Below are positions 10,936-23,283 of a DNA stretch of 64,000 nucleotides, in pieces. The position numbers and the translations under genes were made by a program. The DNA is from Bombardia bombarda (taxonomy: Eukaryota; Ascomycota; Sordariomycetes; Sordariales; Lasiosphaeriaceae). The stretch spans positions 2,418,001 through 2,482,000 of the forward strand of contig JAULSR010000001.1 of NCBI GenBank assembly GCA_030512295.1, written 5' to 3'. How positions within the stretch are numbered: the first letter of the stretch is position 1; every line of letters begins with the position of its first letter. The notes under the pieces were generated by a model. The model searched no databases. It was not told where the DNA came from and saw nothing but the letters and a program-made list of their open reading frames with translations.

Positions 10936-13900
10936 AGACGTGTATTTGGTTGGAAAAGTACCGATATGGTATGGGGGTTGATTCTGTATGTTGAAGCAGA
11001 GTATCGGCAAATTATGAGCAGAGGATGTCACACTACTGCTGCTACGACTTGCTGGCCCGATCCGGTTGAACAGTATAAAAGTCTGTTGAAACTGATCCAT
11101 GTATGTAATAATATTGTGGTTATATATGACGTTGAAGATCCGTCAGAGTGTATGAGTTGGTGTCTCATATTCGATTCAAATGTTTATATGGTCTTATGTC
11201 CTCATTTCTTGAAAAGTGAATCTGGGCCGGGCTTGATGAGGCAGGCGTCTGTCTCTCCGCCTTCATTGGGACAGCATGTACTGGTAGAAGTATGTCCATG
11301 TCCCTTTCTCCTTTCCTATCTACATACGGTTAAGCTATTCGGCTTATAGACCTCGCCGCTGGCTCTACTGATACTCATGAGACTTTTCACATAACGGGTG
11401 GCCGCCAACCAGGCTGAGCAGTATGTTCACCAGTGAGTGAGCGGAGAAGAAACCCGACTTATTTAGCTACCATATGATATCACCTCTTCTCGTTCACTCC
11501 ACGAATTATACATATATCGTCGTGATATGGCTGGTCCCAGCTAACCTTCTACCTACGGGAGAGGTGGCTTGATATAGATATAGAAAGTGAGTATGCTCGG
11601 TTCTAATGGCCTGGAACCAGCCAACCAGCCAACCAGCCAACTGTGAGGATTTGATCTTCTCCTCGATGCTTATGTTGTAAAAGGGCATGCTTCGAGAGTG
11701 CTTGAGTCAGTGTGGGAGATGACAACCCGCACAACACACAAGGAGAGTCCCGTTAGAACATCGGTTTATATGCACTTGGTTCTTCATTGCTGAGTAGGAA
11801 AGCGACTTTATTCCCTCCCCGTCCTCATGGCTAGGATACACCGGGGTATACGAATAGAAACTTAATGATGAGACAGATCCAACAACAGACGCATATAAAA
11901 TGGTTTGAGAACGAAAGTTGTCCCTCGCTTCTGGCCTCTCCCCCCTTACACGGCCAATAGTCATATGCATCTATTAGTACCCCGCCCCGTTGGAGGGAAA
12001 CTCTCCTATCCAAAGTGTACACATGTATCCAACTACTGAGCTAAGCAACATGAGAGAGACGAGAACAGAGACGCGATTTCTTTCTATTCTCCCCCCTGCC
12101 TTTTTCTCAAGGAGATAGCACCTAGTTCACGGTGTTTATTTTCCTATCGCCCATGCTAAGTCCGGCGTGCGAGTGCGAGTGCGAGTGCGGTGCGGGCGGG
12201 CCGTCCGGCCTCGTGCATGTATCTAGGTACATGTATGTACGCCTTTTAATTGACATCTCCTGACACATGAAACTGTGGAAGAAAGGGCATTATAACGGGG
12301 CTGATACTAGCTCTCAAGCAAGTCGGTATACTAGTGAGAAAGAGGAAAAGGAAGGGTCCAAGAGAAAGAGAATATAAAGGAAGTAAAGATAAAAAATAAA
12401 GAAGGCAATATCATACCCCAGCCAAGACTTCGTAAAGTGTAAAGTGGGTAGGAAAGTGAAGATTCGCCACGACCAGGCAGAAAAAAAGGACGCGACGCGT
12501 TCGTATTTTTCAATACTTATCGTCGATGTGGCTATCCATGTTATCTATTACTCCAACTTATGACTCACTCGTCAAATTTACCATTAGTCCAGTCCTTTAG
12601 TCACTCATAGTCAGTAGTAGAGCGGTGTGTGGTTCGGGATGGGATGCTCCGCCGGGAGGTGCCGTGATGGTTGCCTTTTTTTATTTTTCTTCCGCTCTTC
12701 TCTTCATCCTTCTCATACTTATCATCAACGAACCTCAAATATCAGGTGCAGAGATAATGCATTGTCTCTCTACACCATTCATCATGTTTCCATTTTTCCC
12801 CTTCTTCTGGTCGTTATCTGCTTGGTAGGCTGTCACATTCAGCGGGCATATTACACGATACAAGCTACTAGAACTACTATGTGAGTAAATTGAGTGTAGA
12901 TAGGTACGTATATGTATGTATATCCATCAATATTTCTCTCGGTAGGCCTCCTTCACCCTTCCATGTGCACCCACCATATAACATAGCGTCCAATATTCGA
13001 TAGGATTGGTAGCCTTACTATTCGTCCACCCATCTCCCGTCCGTTCTCAAGGGCCGGTTGGCCTCATATCCGGTTCCGGGCAGCCTCATCCCGACTGCAG
13101 CGTCCTTCCTCTTTGGATAACATATTTTCTTCATGCGATCGATCTGGTTTCGCTTCGTTCACTCCGATTCCTCTGATTCCCCCGTCAACAACGAAAACTG
13201 TTCCTTGGACGACCAGCAACCCACGCAGGCTTGAAAGAAAAGAAGGAAACCCCAGCATTAACAAAAACAATGATCGAAAATCGGTATCGTCATTCTCATC
13301 ATCAAGGTCATCATCATGATCATTAAACCACTTTCCCCTCATATTTCTCCTCCAGCCTCCTCTTCCTATCGTGCCTCACTATTTCAACACCAAGCACCCT
13401 GCTCTGCCTGGATCAAAGAGCCCCAAAATAGAACAGACAAAAGCCAATTCAACAGTCAGCAAAACAGAAATCTCGACCGCAACACTGGAACAGATGTATA
13501 CCGCCCCTCATCTGAAAGAGCAGTTCTGTCGTCCTGGCAAACATGATAGGCAATTGCGGCTTCATCCGATCTTCAGCGACCGCTTTTTCCCGACTTAGAC
13601 AGCCATTGGAACATCAAGGAAGGACGAAACCGGGCCGAGCCGAGCTGGACGACCCGAGAGACAAAATGTCACAAAAAAGGGGGGTACAAGACACGATATG
13701 ATAGGCTAAGACGATGGGGCGAACTTGGGGGGGACAGGTTAAGCCAAGGGGCAAGGCAGACTTTTCGAAAATTTCCGGCTTGTGACAGGCCAAGCCACCG
13801 TCAAGTCAGCCTTGCTTGCCCTGCTAGCTAGCCTGCTGCTCACCGTCCGCATGTTTCTTCACATCTCTGATTGGGGGAAGTTGAACGAAGAGGGGGAATA

Positions 13901-14397
13901 AAAATGACACAAAATATGCCGAAATTCTGTCGCAGAGCACACGGATGGCAGCATTGGTGTTCGCCTGCTCCGGGTCTATGCATCATGGTACTGCGGGCGC
14001 TCACATGACAACGTTGTGGCCGACTTTGCCTTCTTTTAAAGCAAACGTCTTCCGCACAAATGTTGGTTTGGGGCTGCATCATCGTATGGCGCTAACTAGC
14101 TGTGAGGCAAGAAGGTCTTGGGAGTCGAAGAGAAAGAGTGACAGAACTAACTTCGTCCTTTAAGCTACGGACGGCGATGACTGACAACATCCTTCTCTGG
14201 AAAGAGTGGATCTTGTTTGGTCCCCTGAACATGGGTACCACTGTTGGCAGAGCGACTGGGATGAGATGAAGAGTGGATGAAATACTGGATTGAATTTGGG
14301 CGTGTTCTCCCTTATGTGCGAAGTGACATGCCGCTGTCGACATCGGATGGCAACGGTGGCGGCGACGTCAGATTTCGGGTAAAGTGCCACTACTTTT
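10936..14397. other. Large convergent gene-free region
   Basis: 3.46 kb between the ends of two convergent genes, far more than two 3' UTRs need. I see only short open frames without domains, simple repeats such as GCGAGT copies at about 12168-12190, and GTATGTATA-type tracts near 12900-12930. No tRNA or 5S rRNA pattern is recognised. A non-coding transcript or a multi-exon small gene cannot be excluded. Confidence 0.4.
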
Positions 14398-15318
14398 CTA
14401 TCTCCTTGCGTTTGGATCCCTGTTATGCCGCCGATGATGGCGCCTCTCCTTTTCCAGATCATGATACTGTCCCCGTTCCTGTGGTTGTTGAGCCGGCCGG
14501 CCGAGTGGCCGGGCACCCGGGTTGTCACCGGGCAGTCGCAAGGGCCGGGGCAACTCGGTATAATGCATAGCATAGCGGAAGGTGTCTTCGTCGAGCAAGT
14601 GCTGCTGACCCATGACCTCGATGACATGGAAGTCGGGCCGCATATCCTCGCGCGTCTTGTACTCGTCAAAGATGTGCCCGCGGATGTGGCCCATGCGATC
14701 CTCGAATTTTTCGCGACGCTCAGCAGGCTTGTGAGCTACGAATGAGATATGGTCGTCGCAGAACCAGCACATGAAACTTTCGGGAAACACTCCCCCCAGG
14801 TGGTCGGCGTGGTGCTGCATCCAACCGGCCTCGTCGTCACCGCGGAACGTTGCATTGCAATTCTGCAGTTCGCAGAATTCGCACCACAGCTCAAACGAGG
14901 GGTGCGAATTGGGGGCCGGCGGGAGAGAGCCGGTGGCTGTGTCGGAGTTGAACTGTTGCACAAAAGACCGATGCGGGGCGACGAGAGGCGGCACCACCGA
15001 GCTTTGTACCGAGCTCGCGCCGCCATAAGTGCAGTAGGACGACGAGCGACTGAAGACAGAATCGGGCTTTTTGGATTTCGTGGATCTCGTGGCGTGGCTC
15101 CGGGTCGTGGCCGCCGTATTGGTGGTGTAGTGGGACCCCGAGATGGAGGCTATGTCGCGATCATCCGTCATGGATTGAAGGTCGTACATCAACGGCGGGG
15201 GCTGGCGAGGGGCGTTGTTGTATCCTTCCAAAAAAACCCTTGGACCATCGTCATACGCAGCAGCATTGTACCCATTGCTGCGGAGGAATCCAAACACGTC
15301 ATCTGGGTCGACCGCCAT
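14398..15318 (-). CDS. Conserved fungal protein with two degenerate C2H2-like zinc fingers
   Basis: Single-exon gene of 306 residues; function not recognised. Residues 1-140 are low-complexity and Ser/Pro-rich. The structured part begins at about 143: WCEFC at 145-149 followed by W-x-QHH-x2-H (about 166-173) forms a first finger-like unit, and MCWFCDD (183-189) followed by GHIRGHI (210-216) forms a second, C-x2-C-x24-H-x3-H. The long inter-ligand loops are unlike classical DNA-binding fingers, so protein or RNA binding is as likely as DNA binding. The C-terminus is basic and His/Arg-rich. The start MAVDPDDVFGFLRSNGYNAA is preceded by a stop-containing region and fits well. A transcriptional or chromatin role is only inference. 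Confidence 0.75.
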   Translation of the reverse strand: MAVDPDDVFGFLRSNGYNAAAYDDGPRVFLEGYNNAPRQPPPLMYDLQSMTDDRDIASISGSHYTTNTAATTRSHATRSTKSKKPDSVFSRSSSYCTYGGASSVQSSVVPPLVAPHRSFVQQFNSDTATGSLPPAPNSHPSFELWCEFCELQNCNATFRGDDEAGWMQHHADHLGGVFPESFMCWFCDDHISFVAHKPAERREKFEDRMGHIRGHIFDEYKTREDMRPDFHVIEVMGQQHLLDEDTFRYAMHYTELPRPLRLPGDNPGARPLGRPAQQPQERGQYHDLEKERRHHRRHNRDPNARR

Positions 15319-17890
15319 TCTGATTGTGGTGGGAGCAGTTGATCAGGTTATCGTGTGGGATGTTCGGTGGGGAGCTTCAGATCGAATCAGGAACAAGAGA
15401 ATAAGTTGTTTTCCCGACGTTGTCGAGATAACGAGTCGGGCCAGAGTTTGGCAGAAGAAAATCACCGGTGGGATATCCCTTGCTCAGCATTGAAACTGGC
15501 CTTCAGGGACCGGCGAGATGGATGGGTTCAATATTGAAAGACACTGGGCCGCGATGCGAAGCTATCCTATGCGATGCGGTGCAGCGGCGCCAGCAGTGGT
15601 GGTTGTGGTGGTGATTAGGTGCTTCCAGGTTATTCTTTTTCGGAGAAGGGGCAGCAGCTTGCTCCAACCAACCCGTCCCAGGCAGCTAAGCGAGAGCCCG
15701 CAGCGCGCCGTCAAACCACCCTCGAAAGCTGGGAGCGGTACTGCGGCACAGGCGGTCGGATAACGGAGGGCAAAACACGGTGCGCCTCCGATGCCGTACT
15801 CGGGATGCCGACAAGGTCCAAGACGGCAGTATGGATGAGGGTCCGTGACCTTGTTTGCTTGTGGTTGGAGATGCCTCGTCTGGTGTTGTAAGGCAAAATG
15901 CGATGAAAAGCCAAGTGGGCAGAGAAGGTATGGGTGACGGGTTGACGGGTGACGGTGACGGGGTGTGAATGTACAAGGTGCTGACAAGAAGTCTTGTTTT
16001 GCTGATGCACCCGGCCGGCACTAAATGGAATTTCGTATCATTATTTGTATTTTGGAGTTCCCGACCTGACGTCGCGGCGCGGGGGACCTGGTTTTAGTAT
16101 CTGGCCCGACACTGCCTAGGCGCTCTCTGGGCAGCTCCTTCCCATTTCCATTCCGTTTTCCAATCCCCCCTTCCCCCGCAACCCTACCATACCTTAGGTT
16201 GGGTATGGTAACTGGTCACAGCGCACACATCTGGATCCAAGCTGGTCCCGAACCGAGCCATACTGACCCGCCCTCTCCATCCGATAATCCCCCCCTCCTC
16301 TTGGTTTATAGAGACAACAGCACAACGGGTTGCCGCATTTCATTCTGAAGCAGGATATTGATGCTGGTCGAGCCCATTACTAGCTGCATGCGCACACGCG
16401 CGCACGCCACTATTGCCCTGATAACCCATTCGATGGACGCCGCCGAAACACCAGGTAATATCTATCTGCATGTCTTGTATGCTTCTTACTTCCCAGGTAG
16501 TACCCCAGAGATATCGACACCGACCCACAATGTCTCGACCACCTCCTGTCTACATACGATAATAATAGCGATAGTACAGACAATGTCACGGGTCGAGATA
16601 CACACCACACCATCCTATGGTGTGCCGCGTCGCCCTCTTTTCGAAAGCGGGTGTCGTTGATTGATTAATTGATTGCGCGCATCCGTTTGCTCTCTTCCGC
16701 GGGGCAACCAACGACGCCGGCTCCGATCTGCTAAACATCCCATCGGTCGGCGTTAACCACAGCAGCAGCAACCAGTCAGTCAGTGAGACAGACAATTCTG
16801 GCCTTTCTCACCGCACATTTGATATCGAACCAGGTATGTACTCCCCTTGTCCATAGGTATACTATGTACTTGGTGAAACTTCGTGTTCAATCATGCTCCA
16901 CCGGCATACACCATCAGCCCAAGATGGTCATGAGCCCATTCTCTTCATCCGTGAACCAAGACGTGGCATGCCCGGGACTGGATAACTCGCCCGTCCCGTC
17001 CACTTAGGTATCTCAGTCCCGCTTTCTCGACGAGATTTCCTCCCACGCCCGTTATCCAGCTGAGTCGTTCCAAATATCGGAACTTAGGACAATACTAATA
17101 TGTATCGCTAGGATACGGACAAGTGTGGCCGCTTTTGCTTGCTTGGGCCATATGACACCCACCCCACAGCATCTGTTATCTCGCAAGAAAGCAAACACAG
17201 CAGAAAGCCAATAGAATCTCGACCCCCCTTTCGACTGGCATACATTAAAAAACCCTTGCATACCAGTAGCAGATCGTTCTAATCGCACGTTTCCTGATGA
17301 CATCTGCAAGTTCTGGGCTCATGCAAAAATTTTCAAAGAAAAGGGGGGAAGAGGTGCGTCTGTCCGTGCGTATGTGCGGAGCACTCACGACGGCGACGAA
17401 GCGGGTGAGGGATTGGCAGGATTGGAGGAAATTCGGGGGGGGTTATGGGGCATGCGGTTTGATCGGGAAATGGACAGTATCGGTTGGTTGCAACATGGAG
17501 GCTCTGCTGGGGCCAATGAAGCCAGTGCCCGTGTCGATTACGTCTCATTCGTGAGTAGAGAGTGCTCGCCCACTTTGCGTCTCCTCCGCACCACACCCCA
17601 GTTCATGCATGAGCTTCGCTCGCGGCAGCGGAGGCGAAGCAGCGTGGGGTTGATTGATGCTGCTGGTGGTGTAAAAACCCATTTACACGATATATCGCCT
17701 GGCGCGTTTTCCGATGCCAGTCGATCGCACATACTCGCCGCTAGCAATTGCCCGAAGCGATCATCAATACGATGTCACTCTTCATTCCCATCATGGGCGC
17801 GAGCCAGCGTCCATCCCGCCCTCGAGCAATCGAGTTGCTTGCACATAGGAGGGCGTTACGATGGTGTGTTGGGTTCCTCCCTCTTGTTTC
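15319..17890. other. Intergenic between two minus-strand genes
   Basis: 2.57 kb, holding the promoter of the zinc-finger gene on the left and the 3' UTR of the coiled-coil gene on the right. A 9-bp perfect inverted repeat lies at 16185-16210. Open frames at 15562-15987 and 17374-17928 have no domain and look like chance. Confidence 0.45.
16185..16210. repeat. Short perfect inverted repeat
   Basis: TACCATACC (16185-16193) and GGTATGGTA (16202-16210) are exact reverse complements around an 8-nt loop. Could be a binding site for a dimeric factor or a hairpin. No known factor recognised. Confidence 0.7.
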
Positions 17891-19540
17891 CTATTCTGGG
17901 CTGCAAAGCACTTGGGCCTTTGTTATGACATTTCTGTACTGCAGATGCCCTCCGCTCTCGTCGCCCTTCTTGATGATGCCGGGAAACGTGACACAGCATA
18001 TCTCCCTTTCGGCAAGACTCTCTTCATCCTCGCCGCCCATGTCCTCCATAGTGGAGCCGTCAAACATGGTTCTCTGGTGTGGAAGTATCTCGGGCATCGT
18101 GACCTTGAAGATGGCTCTTTGGACGCCCAGTAGCCGCGACAGCTCGATAGAGCTAGCCACGAGAGCCCTCAAGCCCTGGTCACGAGCGTCTGTGGCCTTG
18201 GCATCTGTAATCGCGTCCAGGACACTGTTGACCTTTGACACGACAGCTTCTGTAACTGCAGACGTTTCCCGGTGCAGTTTCTGATCGGCTTCCTTTTTTA
18301 GAATCCCAAGCGTCATTGATCGCCACTGGTTGATCGGCTCGGGCGATGTTGCTGCATCAGAGTAAGCCAGCCATACACAAACCTCGTCATAGTCGACGTG
18401 GGAGGGTGGAAGGAGTCTCACCAAACGAGTTCAAGAAGGTTTCCACCTGTGCGAGCTGTTTAGCCTGATCGCTTGACAAGCCGACAAAATATGCATCAAA
18501 CACTATCTCCGTCAGTATCCTCGATACAACCGACTGGAGCAGATGGATTTTCGCGGTTGACACAAGATCCTCGTACATGGGAACAAGTCGGCCCAGTTCC
18601 GATATCGTGGATTCGCTAGGCCTAGGGAGATCTACTCACCCAAAACGGTCAGTTCAACACTCTTATATAGCCAGACGAGTCATCACCATCGCCCAGGGAG
18701 CAAATCAGAATAGGGCCATCCCATACCAATCTTTGCCCTCCGAAAATTAACCAGCACCCAATTCTGCAGCCCATTCCCCAGCCTCGTCATGCCATCCCCA
18801 AACACCTCGTCGCTCGTCTGCGCCTGCCCGTCGGACCGCGTGCTCGTGCTGACCCACTCCTTCAGCCCGTGGATCTGGCTCCTCAGGCTGCGGATCTCGT
18901 CGTCGCGCTGGCGCACGTCGCGCCTCGCCGCCTCGCAGCCAGAGCGTAGCTCGCCGCGCTCGGCCTCGCGCAGCTCCACCTCGGCCCGCAGCAGGCGCAC
19001 GTCCGTGTCTGAGCGGAGGAACTGCTGGTTCAGGGCGCTGTACTTGGCCTGCCAGAAGGACGCCACTTCGCTCTCGGTCGTGCTCAGCTTGTCCAGCTCG
19101 CGCGTGAACTCGGTCTCCATGATGCCCAGCTCACGCTCTAGGTGGGCAATGCGCGCGTCCTTTTCTTTCAGAGCCCGGGCTGTGGCCGCTGCTGTGGCCG
19201 CTGCGCTGGTGGCTGCGGCTGTGGCGGCATGGTCCCCTGCTGTGTCCTTGCTGGTATTCGATGCTGACTCCGACCTGCTGGACCCTGGACCGAGCAATGT
19301 TCCATCCCGGTTGTTGTTACTGTTGTTGCGGTAATCGTCTGGAGCGGGGGAGGAGGCACCGCCGCCTCGCGCGGCACGAGGCGGGGCGGCGATGACGGAG
19401 CCACCACTGCCGCCGCTCGTGTTCCGCGCACTCGGCGTCGTCGACGAGGAGGAGTTCGAGCCTCGCGTGGCGCGCGAAGGGGAGGCGCTCCCCAACGGTG
19501 CGCGGCGCTTCTCGGGTGGGCTTGCGTTCTTACGCGGCAT
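17891..19540 (-). CDS. Conserved fungal coiled-coil protein, function unknown
   Basis: Three exons: 19540-18727, 18631-18422 and 18351-17891; 1485 nt, 494 residues, with both introns in phase 1. The intron-1 acceptor at GAGTAG is the only one that removes an in-frame TGA and keeps phase. Residues 1-120 are Ser/Ala/Gly-rich and disordered, with a basic start. Residues 121-230 are a heptad-rich coiled coil (ALKEKDARIAHLERELGIME and on). The C-terminal half is mostly helical and ends with a conserved-looking segment near FPGIIKKGDESGGHLQYRN. I do not recognise a catalytic domain. The architecture, a disordered head, coiled coil and compact tail, fits a cytoskeletal or scaffold protein, but that is inference. 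Confidence 0.8.
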
Positions 19541-20288
19541 CTGTGATATGTAGTCGAAAGGCGTAAAATAGTCGAGGTTGCTATAACGCTGTCGCTATAC
19601 CGCTACCTTGTTTTCTCCTCTAGGCGCCGATAATTGAACCTCGACTTCTCGTACAGGGTGGACGCCGACCAACTCGTGACAGCTATTGCCAGCCTGCATC
19701 ATGACATGTAGTTGTCTGCAGCCCGCCCCGAAAGAGCGCCTGGTGAGGGTTGCGGGATCAAATATCGACTGTTCACGGAGCTGTTGGAAGGCGAAGTGGT
19801 TGCCTGGAAGCCTGGAAGGCTGACTGAGATACAATTGAAGGCGAATAATTGTCTGGAGCGGTCTCGTGGGTAGTGTGTCGTCCACGGTCACTGCCTAAAT
19901 AAGACGGTGACGGCGGTGGGGGAGGCGCAGCATCAGCAGCTACAGGATACATTTACACGTATAGCCAGGTCCATGAGCTTCCGCTGCAGGCTCCCGCATT
20001 TCCCCCCAATTCCATAGATTTGGGGGCCGGTGGGGCCGAGAGGATAGTGTAACTACCCGGCCTATAGGACCCCTAAAAGGTACATTACGCGCCGTACCAC
20101 AACGACAGAATGACAGATCAAGTGCTAGGTTTCAGCCTCAGGACATTTTTTTGTCCACTACCGCCGAGGACGAGGCTCTATACAGTCAAGGGAACCGAAT
20201 GATGAGAAATGGAAATTAGGCAGGCAATCTACAAAATATGTAATTTCAAGACACCCTCAACACCTCAATTAATTACTTAAGTATGGGA
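19541..20288. other. Intergenic, promoter of the coiled-coil gene and 3' end of the 2H gene
   Basis: About 750 bp between two minus-strand genes. A small open frame at 19595-19891 has no domain. Nothing else seen. Confidence 0.45.
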
Positions 20289-21137
20289 TTAAAACTCAAT
20301 CTCGGCCTCTACCTCATACACCTCATCCTCAACAACACCATTCACCTCCACCTTCTTCGCACCCATCTTACATATAGCAATCTTCTCCATCTTGACACCC
20401 TCCATCCAAACCTGATCCTCATATCTGTCGAGAATGCCCCGGGCGTCAATCGTCAGCCTCTCCCGTTTCTTCTTGCCCCCTGCTCCTCCTCCTCCTTTCT
20501 TCCCACCACCCCCCTTCACATAAATAGTATTCAATATCGTAGCATGTAGTAGTAACGGCCTGCTCTCCTCAACTATTAGCTCCGCCTCTCGAAACGCCAA
20601 CCTCAACCTCTCGCAAAACGCCTGGAGGGTTCCCAGCCGGTCGGTCGGGGACGCGTAGAGCACCGCCGCCTTGGCAGGCGCTTGCATAGACTCGAGGCCT
20701 TGGAGCGTGATGACCAAATCACTACCGCTATTCCCCTCCCCCTCCTCCTCCTCCTCCTCTCCCTTTCCCTTTCTCTTTTGTTCCTCCTTTTCCGCTGCCT
20801 CCACCGCCGCCACCCTCCCCATCTCCCCCCTCTCCACCGCCCGTTCACGCTCCCTCACAACGTCCGCCAACATCTCCCTCGGCCTCAGCGACCGCAGCAG
20901 CCCGACGGCCCTGTCCAGCCCCTCATTGTTGTTCCTGGGGAAACTCATGATCCCGAGCGTGAGATGCAGTGTCCCGAGCGGTCGGATCGCGTCTTCAGGT
21001 ACCCCCCCAAAGCTGCTCAGCGGGCTCGCGATGTCGGCGCGGAAGGCGCCTAGGGTCTGGAGGAGTTGGGGACGTGAGGTTGGTGTGATGAGGGGAATGC
21101 AGAGAAAGTGAGTTGGTGGTGGTGGTTTGGGGGGCAT
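20289..21137 (-). CDS. AKAP7-like 2H phosphoesterase
   Basis: Single-exon gene, 282 residues. The two hallmarks of the 2H phosphoesterase superfamily are present: H-L-T at residues 58-60 (in LHLTLG) and H-A-T at 198-200 (in LLHATILNT). The N-terminus THFLCIPLITP matches the opening beta-strand of the AKAP7/ASCC1 nuclear-localisation-signal domain. 2H enzymes act on 2',3'-cyclic phosphates or 2'-5' linked RNA; the substrate here is unknown. An acidic-basic low-complexity insert (about residues 113-138, Lys/Arg then a run of Glu) lies between the halves, and a Gly/Lys loop (about 205-228) follows the second motif. Both inserts are probably surface loops. Confidence 0.83.
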   Translation of the reverse strand: MPPKPPPPTHFLCIPLITPTSRPQLLQTLGAFRADIASPLSSFGGVPEDAIRPLGTLHLTLGIMSFPRNNNEGLDRAVGLLRSLRPREMLADVVRERERAVERGEMGRVAAVEAAEKEEQKRKGKGEEEEEEGEGNSGSDLVITLQGLESMQAPAKAAVLYASPTDRLGTLQAFCERLRLAFREAELIVEESRPLLLHATILNTIYVKGGGGKKGGGGAGGKKKRERLTIDARGILDRYEDQVWMEGVKMEKIAICKMGAKKVEVNGVVEDEVYEVEAEIEF

Positions 21138-22556
21138 ATTTGTTCCTCTTCCTTTTCTCCTCTATCTGAGTCGGCTTGCCTTGGGTAAGGTATGTATCGT
21201 TCGTTGCTTTGCTATAGGTGCGTGTGTGACGTGCGAATGGTACGCAATTGCGGTCAAGGTTGGCTCAATCTACAGGCAGGTTAGCACAAGTCACTAATGG
21301 AAAATAAAATCTTGATTAAGTATCAGCAAACACCTATTAATTTATTTTGGTTGATGGGATGTCCAATGAACTGTTGGATGTGTTTTGGTGTTGTTTGAGG
21401 ATAAGTGGTGCTGATTGGGGAGGGGTGACGTTGTGACCCATTCACCCGAAGCTTGAGTCTGAGCGAGTGAGGCGCAGGCTGAGGGCAGTCGCCGCCGGCA
21501 ACGAAAAAGTCGGGCGCTGCTATTGAAGAAACCAATCTTTTTTTTCAGAACCAGATATCCAGTGGAATAATTATTGTTGAAGACGTCTCCTACGCCGTCC
21601 CCACCAGTTACAACTCAGCTTTTGTCGAAATATAGCGCTAAACACCTCGTCACCCATGCCACCTATATAGGTCTACTAGATGCACAGTTGAAGCCCTCAT
21701 GTCTCTTGATATCTATGTGAACATTTTCTAGACGTTGCCTAGGTTGGCACTGAGTTCAGTTTGGCCGATAGTCATGCAAAGTTCGCCGCCCGCCGCTTGT
21801 AAAGAGACATAGCTTCTAGGTCTAGTATGCCGGGGGTATCGTCTGTGTACGAAACGTTGGATACAAAAGCTTACCCAGTGTAGTTTGAAAGAAAGAAAGA
21901 CAGCCGGGAAAGAGAACGATCGCATGGCCTCTTACGACTGGGACCGATAGCGATAGCCCGGTAGATAAACCATAGTCGGGGGTTGCTGAAGATGTACATG
22001 GACCTGTGGCGGGAATGAATTTGTGAATCAAACAACAAGAATCACCCAAAAAGTCTCCAAAAAGAAAGAAAAACCACCACTTCCAACTCTCGAATACCTA
22101 CAGCAGGCGCACTCCAAAAGTTATCCAATGCTATCCATTTCTTTCTCCAACTATCAGTCTACCAAAAGAGCTGATACATCCATCTATCCAGCCTCAAAGC
22201 GCAAGAGGCCATTGTCTCCCATCGTTCGCTCTCGCACGCAAATAACACCTTTTCCAAATTACAATCGCGCCCAAGTTGCATGCCGTAAATATGCGCGTCT
22301 ACTCTGCCGTCACAATAAACAATATTGCAGTATGCAAAGCCGTCAAGAAAATGATAGGTGAATCCATCCTAAAGTTCTAATGCGCCCCCCTCCTTGTCCT
22401 GTCCCTCTCTGTTGCCAGAGATGCCATACAGCCACCACTTTCCCTCCCCACCCTAGTCCAAGAAGCCAGCCATCGTTGCTTGTGCTGACTTGATTTGAAC
22501 GTCGAGGCGGAGCCGCGGCGCTGGGGACGGTACTACAGCAGGCTAGAGAATTAGTC
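21138..22556. other. Intergenic between the 2H and HPt genes
   Basis: 1.4 kb holding the promoter of the 2H gene and the 3' UTR of the HPt gene. No supported coding region; small frames at 21728-22361 have no domain. Confidence 0.45.
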
Positions 22557-23283
22557 CTAGCCAAAGAACTTCTTCATCATCTCTTCCAGCTCTGCTGTGT
22601 CAACCTTGACTGCCTTGAGCGCGTCCTTGATCTTTTGTAGGCAGACCTCGCTATCGGGCTCAGGAGCACCGTCAACGGTGAGCTTGTGGCCGTACTGCTG
22701 GATGACCTGACAACTGTCTCGAATCTTGGTGAAACCGAGAGTGGCCGAGGAACCCTTCAGGAAGTGTCCCAGGCTTGACAAATCCCCAAGATCCTTGTTG
22801 GCACTATGATGTGTAAGGGCAGCGTTAGCCCACATTGCTCCATTCTCAGATAGGGGCTCTCGACTTAGGCTCTCAGGGGGTGAAGAGAAGGAAGGGGCTT
22901 GCGACCCGCGAAAACAAACGAGGGTGCGAATTAATAGACAAGCGCAACAACAAGGGAGGGGGGCGGGAAAAAGGGGGGCGGAGGGAGGGTAAGAATGCTT
23001 ACACAGCGTGATCCATTTTTTCAAACGTCTCGGTGGCTTGATCAAAGAAGTTGCCAACTAGGGGGGCGCTGAAGTCGCGATCGTCATCGCTCTCATCCAT
23101 CTCCAGGATCTGGGAAAAGATCCCATTATCGACGTGGTCTCCGAAGTCAGGCATACCGAACATGCCTTCGTCGTACTGTGGAAAAAAACACCGTCGGTCA
23201 GCTGGAGGGAAAGGAAGGAGGAGGAGAGCAGTGCACCGAGTTGCGCCATGTCCACGCACCCTGTCATCTGCGTCAGCCATCAT
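22557..23283 (-). CDS. ypd1: Histidine-containing phosphotransfer (HPt) protein, Ypd1 type
   Basis: Carries phosphate from hybrid histidine kinases to the response regulators Ssk1 and Skn7 in the fungal stress phosphorelay. Three exons: 23283-23260, 23175-23003 and 22803-22557; 444 nt, 147 residues, phases consistent. The HPt signature SSLGHFLKGSSATLGF carries the phosphorylated His at residue 79. The upstream segment from DFGDHVDNGIFSQILEMDE through FFDQATETFEKMD and the tail ELEEMMKKFFG complete the four-helix bundle. The length is in the usual range. The first exon encodes only MMADADDR; an additional upstream exon cannot be excluded, since some orthologues have longer N-terminal tails. 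Either of the two adjacent ATGs (23283 or 23280) may be used. Confidence 0.87.

Noticed and set aside
17374..17928. 184-codon plus-strand frame
   Set aside because: Overlaps the end of the coiled-coil gene on the opposite strand, no domain, no splice pattern.
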